Positions 17,779 through 25,611 of a DNA stretch of 64,000 nucleotides are shown here, piece after piece; within the stretch, counting starts at the first letter, position 1; each line of letters starts with the position of its first letter. Both the position numbers and the translations under genes were made by a program. Source of the stretch: Amycolatopsis eburnea (lineage in GTDB: Bacteria; Actinomycetota; Actinomycetes; Mycobacteriales; Pseudonocardiaceae); assembly GCF_003937945.1 (NCBI RefSeq), contig NZ_RSEC01000036.1, positions 434,001 through 498,000 on the forward strand, read 5' to 3'. Below the pieces are notes generated by a model. The model ran no database searches. It saw only the letters and a list, made by a program, of their open reading frames with translations, and was not told where the DNA came from.

Positions 17779-18945
17779 TCACCCGCGGGCGGCCTCGTCG
17801 GCGAGGCGCGTCGCCTCCGCCCGGGCGGACTTCAACGTGCGCAGCAGCTCCCGCTGGCGCTGCCGGTCGGCGTCGCTGCGCAGCTCACGCCGGTCGAGGA
17901 AAGCGAGCTCGGTCACGCTCGCCTGGTAAAGGGCGACGGCCTTCGCGGCCTGCTTGCCGGACTGCCGCTTCGCCTGCCGCCGCCACGCCCGCCGCCCGGG
18001 CAGGCTGGCCAGCAGATCGACCTCCGACGGCGCGATCCAGCGCGCCGACGCCATGTGCGGCAGCGCGGCGGCGATGATCCGCTGCTCCCGCCGTCGCTGC
18101 AGGATGACCAGGTAGAAGACGCCGAGGAACAGCGGCACCATGATCAGGAAGTAGACGGTGAGGAACTTCGACCCGCCGAGCAGCGCGGCGCTGTTCCACA
18201 GCGCGTGCAGGCAGACGGCGGCGAGGTAGCCGGCGATCGGCGCGACGAACTTGAGCGCCTTGGTGGTCGTCCGCGCGGCGATGCCGATCCCGATGCCGGT
18301 CAGCACCGCGAACAGCGGGTGCGTGAACGGCGCGAGCACGCCACGCAGGAAGAACGCCGTGATGACACCCTGGCTGTGCCCGTCCCCGAAGCCGTAGTCG
18401 GCGAACGCGCGGCCGAAGTAGTAGATGTTCTCGGTGAAGGCGAACCCGGCCGCGCTGAACCCGGCGTAGACGACCCCGTCCACGACGCCGTCGAACTCGC
18501 TGGACCGGCGCCACGCGATGAGCACGACGAACAGCGCCTTCGCGGCCTCCTCGACCACGGGAGCCGAGACGAGCGCGGCGAGCGTGTTGCCGTTGCCGGT
18601 CCCGAGCAGTTCCTCGCCCACGGCCTCGGCGGTGGTGTTGATGAGCAGCGCGGTGATGGTGGCGATGCAGGCGCCCCAGGCGAACGCGAGCAGCAGGAAC
18701 TTGGCGGGCTCGGGCTCCCACCGGTCGACCCAGAGGAACCCGGCGACGACACCGGCGACCGGCACGAGCGCGGCCAGCACCCCGATGGTGACGGCGAGCG
18801 GCCCGACCCGCGCGGTGGCCAGCCCGAACAGGAACAGGCCGCACAGGGCCACCACGATCAGCCCGAACACCGGCAGCAGCACGGTGATCCGCCGGGGCCG
18901 CCGGCCACGGTCGAGTCCCGTCGCGGGCGAGAGGGTTCCGCTCAC
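17779..18945 (-). CDS. PrsW-family intramembrane metalloprotease
   Basis: 388 residues with about eight hydrophobic helices in the first 290 residues. The three PrsW/CPBP-like motifs are present: VVEEAAKALF (EExxK), GFAFTENIYYF and the late CLHALWN (HxxxN-like). A charged, probably coiled C-terminal tail of about 100 residues (RRRE..., RSDADRQRQREL) faces the cytoplasm. PrsW cleaves anti-sigma factors in Bacillus. The substrate here is unknown and no sigma/anti-sigma pair is adjacent. Confidence 0.85.
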   Translation of the reverse strand: MSGTLSPATGLDRGRRPRRITVLLPVFGLIVVALCGLFLFGLATARVGPLAVTIGVLAALVPVAGVVAGFLWVDRWEPEPAKFLLLAFAWGACIATITALLINTTAEAVGEELLGTGNGNTLAALVSAPVVEEAAKALFVVLIAWRRSSEFDGVVDGVVYAGFSAAGFAFTENIYYFGRAFADYGFGDGHSQGVITAFFLRGVLAPFTHPLFAVLTGIGIGIAARTTTKALKFVAPIAGYLAAVCLHALWNSAALLGGSKFLTVYFLIMVPLFLGVFYLVILQRRREQRIIAAALPHMASARWIAPSEVDLLASLPGRRAWRRQAKRQSGKQAAKAVALYQASVTELAFLDRRELRSDADRQRQRELLRTLKSARAEATRLADEAARG

Positions 18946-19001
18946 AGGCGGTCACCCTACGCAGACCGGACAGGAGAAGGAACGCCACCTCGCCCCTCGG
19001 C

Positions 19002-19198
19002 GCGCCCCAACGCCACATCGGGGCGCTCGGGAGCGGGCCGACCGGCGCTGCCCGAGCCGTGGTCCGCACGCGGGCGGCCACAAGCGCCCCAATGTGGCCT
19101 TCGGTGCGTGAGACGCACCCAAGGCGGCCTTCGGTGCGTCAGACGCACCCAAGGCGGCCTTCGGTGCGTCAGACGCACCCAAGGCCACCTTGGGGCGC
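19002..19198. repeat. Cluster of modular palindromic repeats (family B, copies 3 and 4)
   Basis: A short copy (GCGCCCCAACGCCACATCGGGGCGC, 19002-19026, written here as one short dyad) is followed by an expanded copy at 19084-19198. In the expanded copy a 30-base module (GGTGCGTCAGACGCACCCAA plus GGCGGCCTTC) is repeated in tandem before closing with AAGGCCACCTTGGGGCGC. It fills most of the 350-base gap between the PrsW gene and the DUF6779 gene. No gene is seen in the gap. Confidence 0.85.
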
Positions 19199-19295
19199 TC
19201 GGGGGCGGGCCCAACGGCGCTGCCCGAGCGTGGCCTGCGCATCTGCGGAGGCCTTGAGGCGTGCGGGCCGGAGGCTTTCCGGTCGGCTGCGGGGC

Positions 19296-21431
19296 TCAGT
19301 CCTCCGCGCGACGGCGGCGGCGCGGGGTCGCGCCGGTTCCGCCGTTCGCCGCCAGCAGCTCGCTCACCGAGCGGCCCGCCGCGTGCGAACCGCTGCCCGG
19401 GGGCGGCTCCGCCGAACGGTGGCCGTTGCGGCCGTTGCCGTTCTGCTCGGCGTCCGCCGGGTCGACCGGGGCCATGTTGCGCCGCGACATCGAAGCGCGC
19501 TCGGCGACCATGCCCTCCCACGCCGGGGGCTCGCCGTCCGGGCGACGGCGGCGGCCGCCGCCCGTCGGTTCCGGCGCGGGGACCGGCGGCATCTGCTGCG
19601 ACTCGTCCGGCTTGCGGCGGCGCCCGCCGGACCGGCCCTGGAAGTTGCGGACCGACTCGGGGAGCGTCGGGTTCGCGATCGGCGCCTTGTCGTGCGCGGC
19701 CTCCGCCGGCGCGCGGTGCGAACCGCTGTGCCGGGACGGCGGCTCGTCGAGGATCGGCGACATGTCGGCCCGCGAGAACTGCTCCAGCCGCGACGGACGG
19801 CGGCCGTCGGCGGCCGGGACCGGCGTGGTCGGCGGGACGACCGGCGGCAGGTCTGTCCGCGACGGCTGCCGCGGCGGCGTGCTCTTGCTCGGCACCGGGG
19901 TCGTCGGCGGGGCGACCGGCGGGAGGTCGTTGCGCGACGCCGTGGCGTCCCGCGGCGGGGCCGGCTTCGGCTCCGGCGGCTTCGGCCGGTTCGGGCGCTG
20001 CCGCTCGGCGAAGTCGTCGCGGTTCTGGAACGCGGCGCTGAGGTCCTTGACCGGCCGGATGTCCGACCGCGACATCTCCGACGGCTTCGGCGGCGGCACG
20101 CTGGCCGCGGGCCGCCCCGGCGCCGCACGCGGCGGCTCGGGCTTGCGCGGCTCGGGACGCGCGCCGTTCGGCTTCGGGCCGACGCGCGGCAGGTCCGGCC
20201 GCGACATCTCCACGCGAGGAATGTCCGGCCGCGACATCTCGACCCGGGGAATGTCCGGCCGCGACATCTCCACTCGCGGGATGTCCGGGCGCGACATCTC
20301 CACGCGAGGAATGTCGGGACGCGACATCTCCACTCGCGGGATGTCGGGACGCGACATCTCGACGCGCGGGATGTCCGGCCGCGACACCTCGGCGGGCCGC
20401 ATCGCCGGGCGCGACAGCTCCGCGCGGCGCGCGGGCGGCGGCTCGGGACGGCGGATCTCCGTCTTCGGCTCCGGCGCCCGCCGGATCTCGGTCTTGGGCT
20501 CGGGCCGCGGCACCTGCCGCGTCGGCTCGGCGGCGGCGTCCGGACGGCGCTCGGGCTTCGCGACCTCGTCCGGCTTCGGCAGCCGCATCGGCTGCGACTC
20601 CGCCTGGCGGCGCGCCGCCTCGGCCCGCAGCTCGGCGGCCTTCAGCTCGCGCTGCGCGGCGTTCAGCGCCGGGTCGACCGCCGGCACCGGCGGACGGCGC
20701 TCGCTCAGCGGCTTCGGCCGGGCCATCTGCTGGGTGCTCTGCACCGAGACGTTCGCCGGGGTCTTCGGGACGGCCTTGCCGCCGAAGCCCTTGCCGAGCC
20801 CCTTGCCGTTCGAGGGCTTGCCGTTCGACGCCTTCCGGCGGCGCTCGTCGAGGACGCGGTCGATCAGCTCGGTCGGCCGGTCGCCCGCCTCGGGCACCGG
20901 CTTCTTCGCGGCCAGCAGCTGGGCGGGCTTCTTCTTCGGCGCGCCGTCGGTGACCATGCGGTTCTCGTCGGACAGCTTGCGCATCCGGGTCGCCTGCGCG
21001 GTCAGCGCGACGCGTTCGAGCAGCACCTCGCCACCGAACAGCGACTGGAGGCTGTCGCGCAGCGCCGACACCTCCGCGCGCAGCGCCTCCAGCTCCTCGC
21101 GCCCGCGGGAGTCGGCGGCACTGCGGTTGTCCGCCTCCATCTCCAGCTCGTACTCACGCCGGGCCGCGATCTCGCGTTCCAGCTCCAGCTCGTACACAGC
21201 CTGCGCCTCGGCGACCGCGTCCTCGCTCTGTGCCGCGTGCTTGCGGTACTTCACGGCGAGGAAAGCGCCGATCAGGGCAGCCCAGAGGGCGGCGACGATC
21301 CCCAGCCGGAGATAGCGGAGGTCGTCGCTGAGCACCAGTGCGAGGGTGGCTCCGATGGCGAGGACGAATCCGACGACGAGCCACGGCCTGCCCAAGAGGC
21401 GGCCGCGCGAGTCGTCACCCACGCCGGTCAT
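19296..21431 (-). CDS. DUF6779-type membrane protein with long repetitive cytoplasmic tail
   Basis: About 711 residues from ATG; a GTG three codons upstream is possible. Two transmembrane helices near the N-terminus (about 15-35 and 40-60) are followed by a coiled coil (EAQAVYELELEREIAARREYELEME), then some 550 residues rich in Pro, Arg and Ser. Seven 10-residue repeats (consensus MSRPDIPRVE) lie in the middle. Position equals that of mycobacterial Rv3604c, an Ala/Arg/Pro-rich membrane protein between DUF3180 and DUF2520. Role unknown; low complexity suggests a scaffold or envelope-linked protein. Confidence 0.8.
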   Translation of the reverse strand: MTGVGDDSRGRLLGRPWLVVGFVLAIGATLALVLSDDLRYLRLGIVAALWAALIGAFLAVKYRKHAAQSEDAVAEAQAVYELELEREIAARREYELEMEADNRSAADSRGREELEALRAEVSALRDSLQSLFGGEVLLERVALTAQATRMRKLSDENRMVTDGAPKKKPAQLLAAKKPVPEAGDRPTELIDRVLDERRRKASNGKPSNGKGLGKGFGGKAVPKTPANVSVQSTQQMARPKPLSERRPPVPAVDPALNAAQRELKAAELRAEAARRQAESQPMRLPKPDEVAKPERRPDAAAEPTRQVPRPEPKTEIRRAPEPKTEIRRPEPPPARRAELSRPAMRPAEVSRPDIPRVEMSRPDIPRVEMSRPDIPRVEMSRPDIPRVEMSRPDIPRVEMSRPDIPRVEMSRPDLPRVGPKPNGARPEPRKPEPPRAAPGRPAASVPPPKPSEMSRSDIRPVKDLSAAFQNRDDFAERQRPNRPKPPEPKPAPPRDATASRNDLPPVAPPTTPVPSKSTPPRQPSRTDLPPVVPPTTPVPAADGRRPSRLEQFSRADMSPILDEPPSRHSGSHRAPAEAAHDKAPIANPTLPESVRNFQGRSGGRRRKPDESQQMPPVPAPEPTGGGRRRRPDGEPPAWEGMVAERASMSRRNMAPVDPADAEQNGNGRNGHRSAEPPPGSGSHAAGRSVSELLAANGGTGATPRRRRRAED
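20175..20384 (-). repeat. Seven in-frame 30-bp tandem repeats
   Basis: Each unit encodes ten residues, consensus MSRPDIPRVE; the last reads SRPDLPRVGP. Codons vary between units (CGAGGA/CGCGGG), so the protein sequence is conserved more than the DNA, which argues for selection on the peptide. Confidence 0.9.
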
Positions 21432-21500
21432 GACTGACACCGTACCTGCTCGTAATCCGAACGAGACCTACTCGGTCCAGCGAGCGGTGGGATTCCAGCG

Positions 21501-21962
21501 CTAACCGGTCGTCCCGCGGGTGTGCTCACGATCTTGGTCACGCGGGGTCCGGCAGCAGTGTTCGAGCCACAAACCCGCTGCTACCAGGGCCGCGGCGGAC
21601 GCGACGCCGACGATCGCCGCGCGCGTGTCGAGCACCGCGGCGACGAGTTCGTCACGTCGCGGGAAAAGGTAGGCGAGCGCGGCCAGCCACGCGCCCGCCA
21701 TGAACGCTCCGGCGAGCGACGAAGCCTTCGCCAGCGCCACCGATCGGGCGATCCCGATCGCGGCGACCACGCGGCCGTTCTTGATCCGCGAGCGGATGGA
21801 GAACGCGAGCCCGGCCTCGATCACCGCGAGGACGGCCAAGGTGATGCCGGCGAGCAGCGGCAGCTGGGGCAGCGAGCCGTAGGCGATCTGGAACAGCAGG
21901 TAACCGATCGCCAGGCCGAGCAGCCCGGCGACGACCAGGTCACGGGGCCGCGTGAAGTGCAT
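21501..21962 (-). CDS. DUF3180 membrane protein
   Basis: 153 residues with four hydrophobic segments (about 10-28, 35-55, 75-97 and 112-130) and the DUF3180 N-terminal pattern MHFTRPRDLVVAGLLGLAIGYL. In most actinobacteria it directly follows folK; here a merR gene and repeats separate the two. Function unknown. Divergent from merR with a palindromic operator between them, so MerR may also affect it. Confidence 0.85.
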   Translation of the reverse strand: MHFTRPRDLVVAGLLGLAIGYLLFQIAYGSLPQLPLLAGITLAVLAVIEAGLAFSIRSRIKNGRVVAAIGIARSVALAKASSLAGAFMAGAWLAALAYLFPRRDELVAAVLDTRAAIVGVASAAALVAAGLWLEHCCRTPRDQDREHTRGTTG

Positions 21963-21988
21963 ACGTCAACCGTACCGTGCGAAGCTTG

Positions 21989-22009
21989 ACTCTCCCCCGA
22001 CTGGAGAGT
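21989..22009 (+). promoter_or_regulatory. MerR-type operator/promoter
   Basis: Perfect dyad ACTCTCC-N7-GGAGAGT overlapping a TTGACT -35-like hexamer, five bases before the merR ATG. This is the usual MerR-family arrangement for autoregulation. The transcript would have a very short leader. Confidence 0.65.
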
Positions 22010-22014
22010 TCACC

Positions 22015-22959
22015 ATGCGTCTAGTGGGTACCACCGCGACATTCACCATCGGCGAGCTGGCCCGGCGGACGGGCCTGCCGGTCAAGACCATCCGCTTCTA
22101 CTCGGACGAGGGCCTGCTGCCCCCGACCGAGCGGACGGACGCCGGCTACCGCCTCTACGACGCGGCGGCGATGGCCCGCCTGGAGCTGGTCCGCACGCTG
22201 CGGGAACTGGGTCTGGGCCTGGCCGACGTCTCCGCGGCACTGGCGGAGCCGGCGACGGTCGGCGAGCTGGCGACCCGGCACGTCGAGGCCCTGGACGAGC
22301 AGATCCGGCGGCTGCGGCTGCGCCGGGCGGTGCTGCGCGCGGTGGCCAAGCGCAATTCCGAGTTGGAGGAAGTGAACCTGATGAACCGTCTCGCGTCGAT
22401 GTCGGACGAAGAGCGCAAACGGCTGGTGGACGAGTTCTGGGACGAGATGGTCGCCGGGCTCGACGTGGACCAGGAGTTCTACCAGCGCATGCGCGCGGGT
22501 AAGCCGGAGCTGCCCGACGACCCGTCGCCGGAGCAGCTGGAAGCGTGGATCGAGTTCGCCGAGCTGGTGCAGGACCCGTCGTTCCGGGCGCTGATCCGCG
22601 GCATGAGCGAGCAGCAGTCCGAGCAGATCAAGGCGGGCGAGTTCCGGCAGCCGACGGACGCGTGGGAGCGGAACTGGCCGGACTGGATGGCCCGCGCGGA
22701 AGCGGCGGTCCAGGCGGGCGATTCGCCCACGTCGGGAGCGGGGCAAACGCTTGCGGCCGACATCGCGGCGGCGACCGCCCGACCGGACCAGGACCCGGAG
22801 TCCCCGGAGTTCCGCGCGGAGATGGCGGACCGGTTCGAGACAAGCGGCGACCCCCGGGCGGAGCGGTACTGGCAGCTGCTGGCGACGATCAACGGCTGGC
22901 CCCCGGTCCAGACGGCCCAGCCCGCGGTGCGGTTCATGGTGGCCGCCCTGCGGGGGTGA
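22015..22959 (+). CDS. MerR-family transcriptional regulator
   Basis: 314 residues. The N-terminal winged helix-turn-helix matches MerR (TIGELARRTGLPVKTIRFYSDEGLLPP, about 13-37), followed by the dimerisation coiled coil (HVEALDEQIRRLRLRRAVL). The C-terminal ~190 residues are helical and Trp-rich with no metal-binding cysteines, so this is an effector-binding type with unknown ligand. The ATG was chosen because the operator lies just upstream. It separates folK from DUF3180, which are normally adjacent, and is flanked by repeats, so it is probably an insertion. Confidence 0.88.
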   Translation: MRLVGTTATFTIGELARRTGLPVKTIRFYSDEGLLPPTERTDAGYRLYDAAAMARLELVRTLRELGLGLADVSAALAEPATVGELATRHVEALDEQIRRLRLRRAVLRAVAKRNSELEEVNLMNRLASMSDEERKRLVDEFWDEMVAGLDVDQEFYQRMRAGKPELPDDPSPEQLEAWIEFAELVQDPSFRALIRGMSEQQSEQIKAGEFRQPTDAWERNWPDWMARAEAAVQAGDSPTSGAGQTLAADIAAATARPDQDPESPEFRAEMADRFETSGDPRAERYWQLLATINGWPPVQTAQPAVRFMVAALRG

Positions 22960-22961
22960 AC

Positions 22962-23136
22962 GTCTTGAATGACTCATTCAGGTCTTCGGAGGTCCTGAAT
23001 GACTCATTCAAGACACCACAGGGCCGCCCGGCCCCACTCGCCGCGGCCGGCACCGGTCGGTTCAGACCGAGGGCGGCCGGCCCCCGGCGACTTTGCCGGA
23101 GCCCTGCCTGGGAGGTCTTGAATGAGTCATTCAGGG
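22962..23136. repeat. TGAATGACTCATTCA palindromic repeats (family C) in a gene-free gap
   Basis: Two inverted copies, GTCTTGAATGACTCATTCAGG and its mirror, form a large dyad at 22962-23014. A third variant with GAGTCATTCA lies at 23115-23136. The core TGAATGA/TCATTCA is itself palindromic. The 364-base gap between merR and folK holds these and otherwise no gene that I can support. Confidence 0.8.
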
Positions 23137-23323
23137 CGTTGGTCCTGTCACCGATCGCGGAGGACAGCTCGGCGATCGGTGCCCCGACGGGGGTTGACTA
23201 GCTCGGCCGAACTCCCCGGGGGCTGGTGGCCGGCGAAGTCGGCCGGCCGAGCTGGGGCGTGGCCGGCATCGCTCACGCGCGGGCTTCGGCCAGGCCGCGG
23301 GCGGGCCGCCACCGCCGGCTCGC

Positions 23324-23815
23324 TCAGCTCAGGTCGAAGTCCGTCCGGCGGACCGTCGCCACCTCGTCCGCCGGGCGGGCTGCCAGCAGGGTCGCGATCG
23401 GGCCGTGGCCCGGCAGGACCGCCGCCGGGTCGATCTCCGCCCAGGGCACCAGCACGCTGGCGCGGTCCGGGGTTCCCGGGTGCGGGAGGAGCAGCTCGGG
23501 GTCGTCGGACGTCACGCCGTCCACCGTGACCACGTCGACGTCCAGGGTGCGCGGGCCCCAGCGGAGGTCGCGGACGCGGCCCGCCGCCTGTTCGGCCGAC
23601 TGGCCCGTGCGCAGCCACGCCCAGTGGTCGCGGGCCGGGTCGTCGACCACGCAGACCGCGTTCAGGAAGTCCGGCTGGTCTTCGACGCCCCACGCCTTCG
23701 TCTCGTACACGCTCGACACCGCGACCAGTGCCGGGCGGACCGCGTCCAGGGCCAGCTTCAGGAAGCCCAGCCGGTCGCCCAGGTTCGAGCCCAGGGAAAG
23801 GACCGCGCGGCTCAT
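23324..23815 (-). CDS. folK: 2-amino-4-hydroxy-6-hydroxymethyldihydropteridine pyrophosphokinase
   Basis: 163 residues. HPPK signature parts are clear: [10 protein letters not shown] at the N-terminus, [22 protein letters not shown] in the middle and [12 protein letters not shown] with the two Mg-binding aspartates. It transfers pyrophosphate from ATP to the pterin in folate synthesis. Its start overlaps the folB stop by four bases, so it is the last gene of the fol operon. Confidence 0.97.
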   Translation of the reverse strand: MSRAVLSLGSNLGDRLGFLKLALDAVRPALVAVSSVYETKAWGVEDQPDFLNAVCVVDDPARDHWAWLRTGQSAEQAAGRVRDLRWGPRTLDVDVVTVDGVTSDDPELLLPHPGTPDRASVLVPWAEIDPAAVLPGHGPIATLLAARPADEVATVRRTDFDLS

Positions 23816-24171
23816 CGGTCGCGCCGGACCGTCACCGCGACGTCGTCGAACGTCAGCGGGATCGGGGCCGACGGCTTGTGGACCGTCACCTCGATCGCGC
23901 TCAGGCGCTCGTCGCGCATGACCTCGTCGGCGATCTTGCCCGCGACGCTCTCGATGAGGTCGTACGGTTCGCCCGCGACGATGCCCGCCGCCAGCTCGGC
24001 CAGCTCGCCGTAGTGGAGGGTCTTGGTCAGGTCGTCCGACGCGGCGGCCGGCCCGAGGTCGAGCCAGGCCGTGATGTCGATGACGAACTCCTGGCCGTCG
24101 CGCTTTTCGTGCTCGAACACGCCGTGGCGGCCGAACACGCGCAGGCCGGTCAGCGTGATCCGGTCAGACAT
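23812..24171 (-). CDS. folB: Dihydroneopterin aldolase
   Basis: 119 residues starting [22 protein letters not shown], the standard FolB N-terminus with the GxxGv/xxEk pattern. [14 protein letters not shown] and the catalytic-region lysine [16 protein letters not shown] follow. It splits dihydroneopterin to hydroxymethyl-dihydropterin and glycolaldehyde, acting as an octamer. It overlaps folP by eight bases and folK by four bases. A longer in-frame extension upstream runs antisense to nothing conserved and lies inside folP in another frame. Confidence 0.97.
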   Translation of the reverse strand: MSDRITLTGLRVFGRHGVFEHEKRDGQEFVIDITAWLDLGPAAASDDLTKTLHYGELAELAAGIVAGEPYDLIESVAGKIADEVMRDERLSAIEVTVHKPSAPIPLTFDDVAVTVRRDR

Positions 24172-25009
24172 CCGGGGAACCCTTCCACCACGCCGCGGCC
24201 ACCGCGACCGCGTCCAACGAAGCTCCCACCTCGTGCACCCGCACGCCCCACGCGCCGGCCGCGGCGGCGAGGGCGGAGATCGCCGCCGTCGCGTCCTCGC
24301 GGCCGTCCGGTGGGCGGGGTGTGCCGTCCTTTTCGGACAGCAGGCGGCCGAGGAACCGCTTGCGCGAGGCGCCGACGAGCACCGGGAAACCCAGCGACAG
24401 CAACGAGTCCAGCCCGCGCAGCAACGCCCAGTCGTGCTCGGCGTTCTTCGCGAACCCGAGCCCGGGGTCCAGCACGATCGCGCTCTCGGCCACCCCGGCC
24501 GCCAGCGCTTCGTCCACCCTGGACAGCAGCTCGGACCGGACATCGGCGACGACGTCGGTGTAGGACGCCAGCGCCTGCATGTCCTTGCTGTGCCCGCGCC
24601 AGTGCATCAGCACCCACGGCACGCCGGTTTCGGCCGCTACCCGCGCCATGTCCGGATCGGCCAGCCCGCCCGAGACGTCGTTGATCACGTGCGCGCCGGC
24701 TTCGAGCGCCGCGGCGGCGACGGCCGCGCGCGTGGTGTCGACCGACAGCGCCACGCCTTCGCCGGCGAGCGTCCGGATCACCGGCAGGATGCGCGCCAGC
24801 TCGGTCTCGGCGTCCACCCGGGCCGCACCCGGCCGCGTCGACTCGCCGCCGACGTCGATCAGGTCGGCGCCGCGCGCCCACATCTCGCGCGCGTGCTCCA
24901 AGGCCTGGTCGAGGCCGAGGTACCGGCCACCGTCCGAAAAGGAATCGGGCGTCACGTTCAGCACGCCCATGACGACGCACCGGCCGGGAGCGGGAAGCCC
25001 CACGCTCAC
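24164..25009 (-). CDS. folP: Dihydropteroate synthase
   Basis: 281 residues from a GTG that overlaps the folE stop (GTGA). DHPS motifs: [34 protein letters not shown] and [10 protein letters not shown]. It joins pterin pyrophosphate and p-aminobenzoate and is the sulfonamide target. The TIM-barrel length is normal and all substrate-binding motifs are intact. Third gene of the ftsH-folE-folP-folB-folK operon. Confidence 0.97.
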   Translation of the reverse strand: MSVGLPAPGRCVVMGVLNVTPDSFSDGGRYLGLDQALEHAREMWARGADLIDVGGESTRPGAARVDAETELARILPVIRTLAGEGVALSVDTTRAAVAAAALEAGAHVINDVSGGLADPDMARVAAETGVPWVLMHWRGHSKDMQALASYTDVVADVRSELLSRVDEALAAGVAESAIVLDPGLGFAKNAEHDWALLRGLDSLLSLGFPVLVGASRKRFLGRLLSEKDGTPRPPDGREDATAAISALAAAAGAWGVRVHEVGASLDAVAVAAAWWKGSPDV

Positions 25010-25611
25010 CGGCGCGCCTTGATCAGGTCGAGCGCCTCCGCTCGCGACGACGGCGAATCCTTCAGCTGCCCACGCACCGCCGACGTGGTGGTGCGCGCGC
25101 CGGGCTTGCGGATGCCGCGCATGGCCATGCAGAGGTGCTCGGCCTCGATCACGACGATCACCCCGCGCGGGTCGAGCTTCCGCACGAGCGCGTCGGCCAC
25201 CTGCGACGTCAGGCGCTCCTGCACTTGCGGGCGCTTGGCGTAGAGGTCGACGAGCCGCGCCAGCTTCGACAGCCCGGTCACCTTCCCGGCGGCGTTCGGG
25301 ATGTACCCGACGTGCGCGACGCCGTGGAAGGGGACCAGGTGGTGTTCACATTGGCTGAACATCGGGATGTCCGTGACCAGCACCAGCTCTTCGTGGGACT
25401 CGTCGAACGTGCGGTCCAGCACCGAGTCGGGCTCGGTGTACAAGCCCGCGAACATCTCGTGGTACGCGCGGGCGACCCGGGCGGGGGTGTCCTTGAGACC
25501 GTCCCGCTCCGGGTCTTCACCGCACGCCAGGAGAAGCTCGCGGATCGCCTTCTCCGCCCGGTCCTGGTCGAAGACCGGGCGGTCGGCGTCACTACGGCTT
25601 GTCCGGTCCAT
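25006..25611 (-). CDS. folE: GTP cyclohydrolase I
   Basis: 201 residues from an ATG that overlaps the ftsH end by 20 bases. Zinc ligands are seen in [11 protein letters not shown] (Cys88, His91-type) and [16 protein letters not shown] (Cys161). [23 protein letters not shown] is the family core. It opens GTP to dihydroneopterin triphosphate, the first step of folate synthesis. Longer upstream starts lie within the low-complexity end of ftsH and were rejected. Confidence 0.97.
   Translation of the reverse strand: MDRTSRSDADRPVFDQDRAEKAIRELLLACGEDPERDGLKDTPARVARAYHEMFAGLYTEPDSVLDRTFDESHEELVLVTDIPMFSQCEHHLVPFHGVAHVGYIPNAAGKVTGLSKLARLVDLYAKRPQVQERLTSQVADALVRKLDPRGVIVVIEAEHLCMAMRGIRKPGARTTTSAVRGQLKDSPSSRAEALDLIKARR

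Noticed and set aside
19084..19257. Repetitive peptide frames across the family B repeat cluster
   Set aside because: All frames on both strands give repeats of the same DNA module, without a start signal or GC3 bias that changes from the surroundings.
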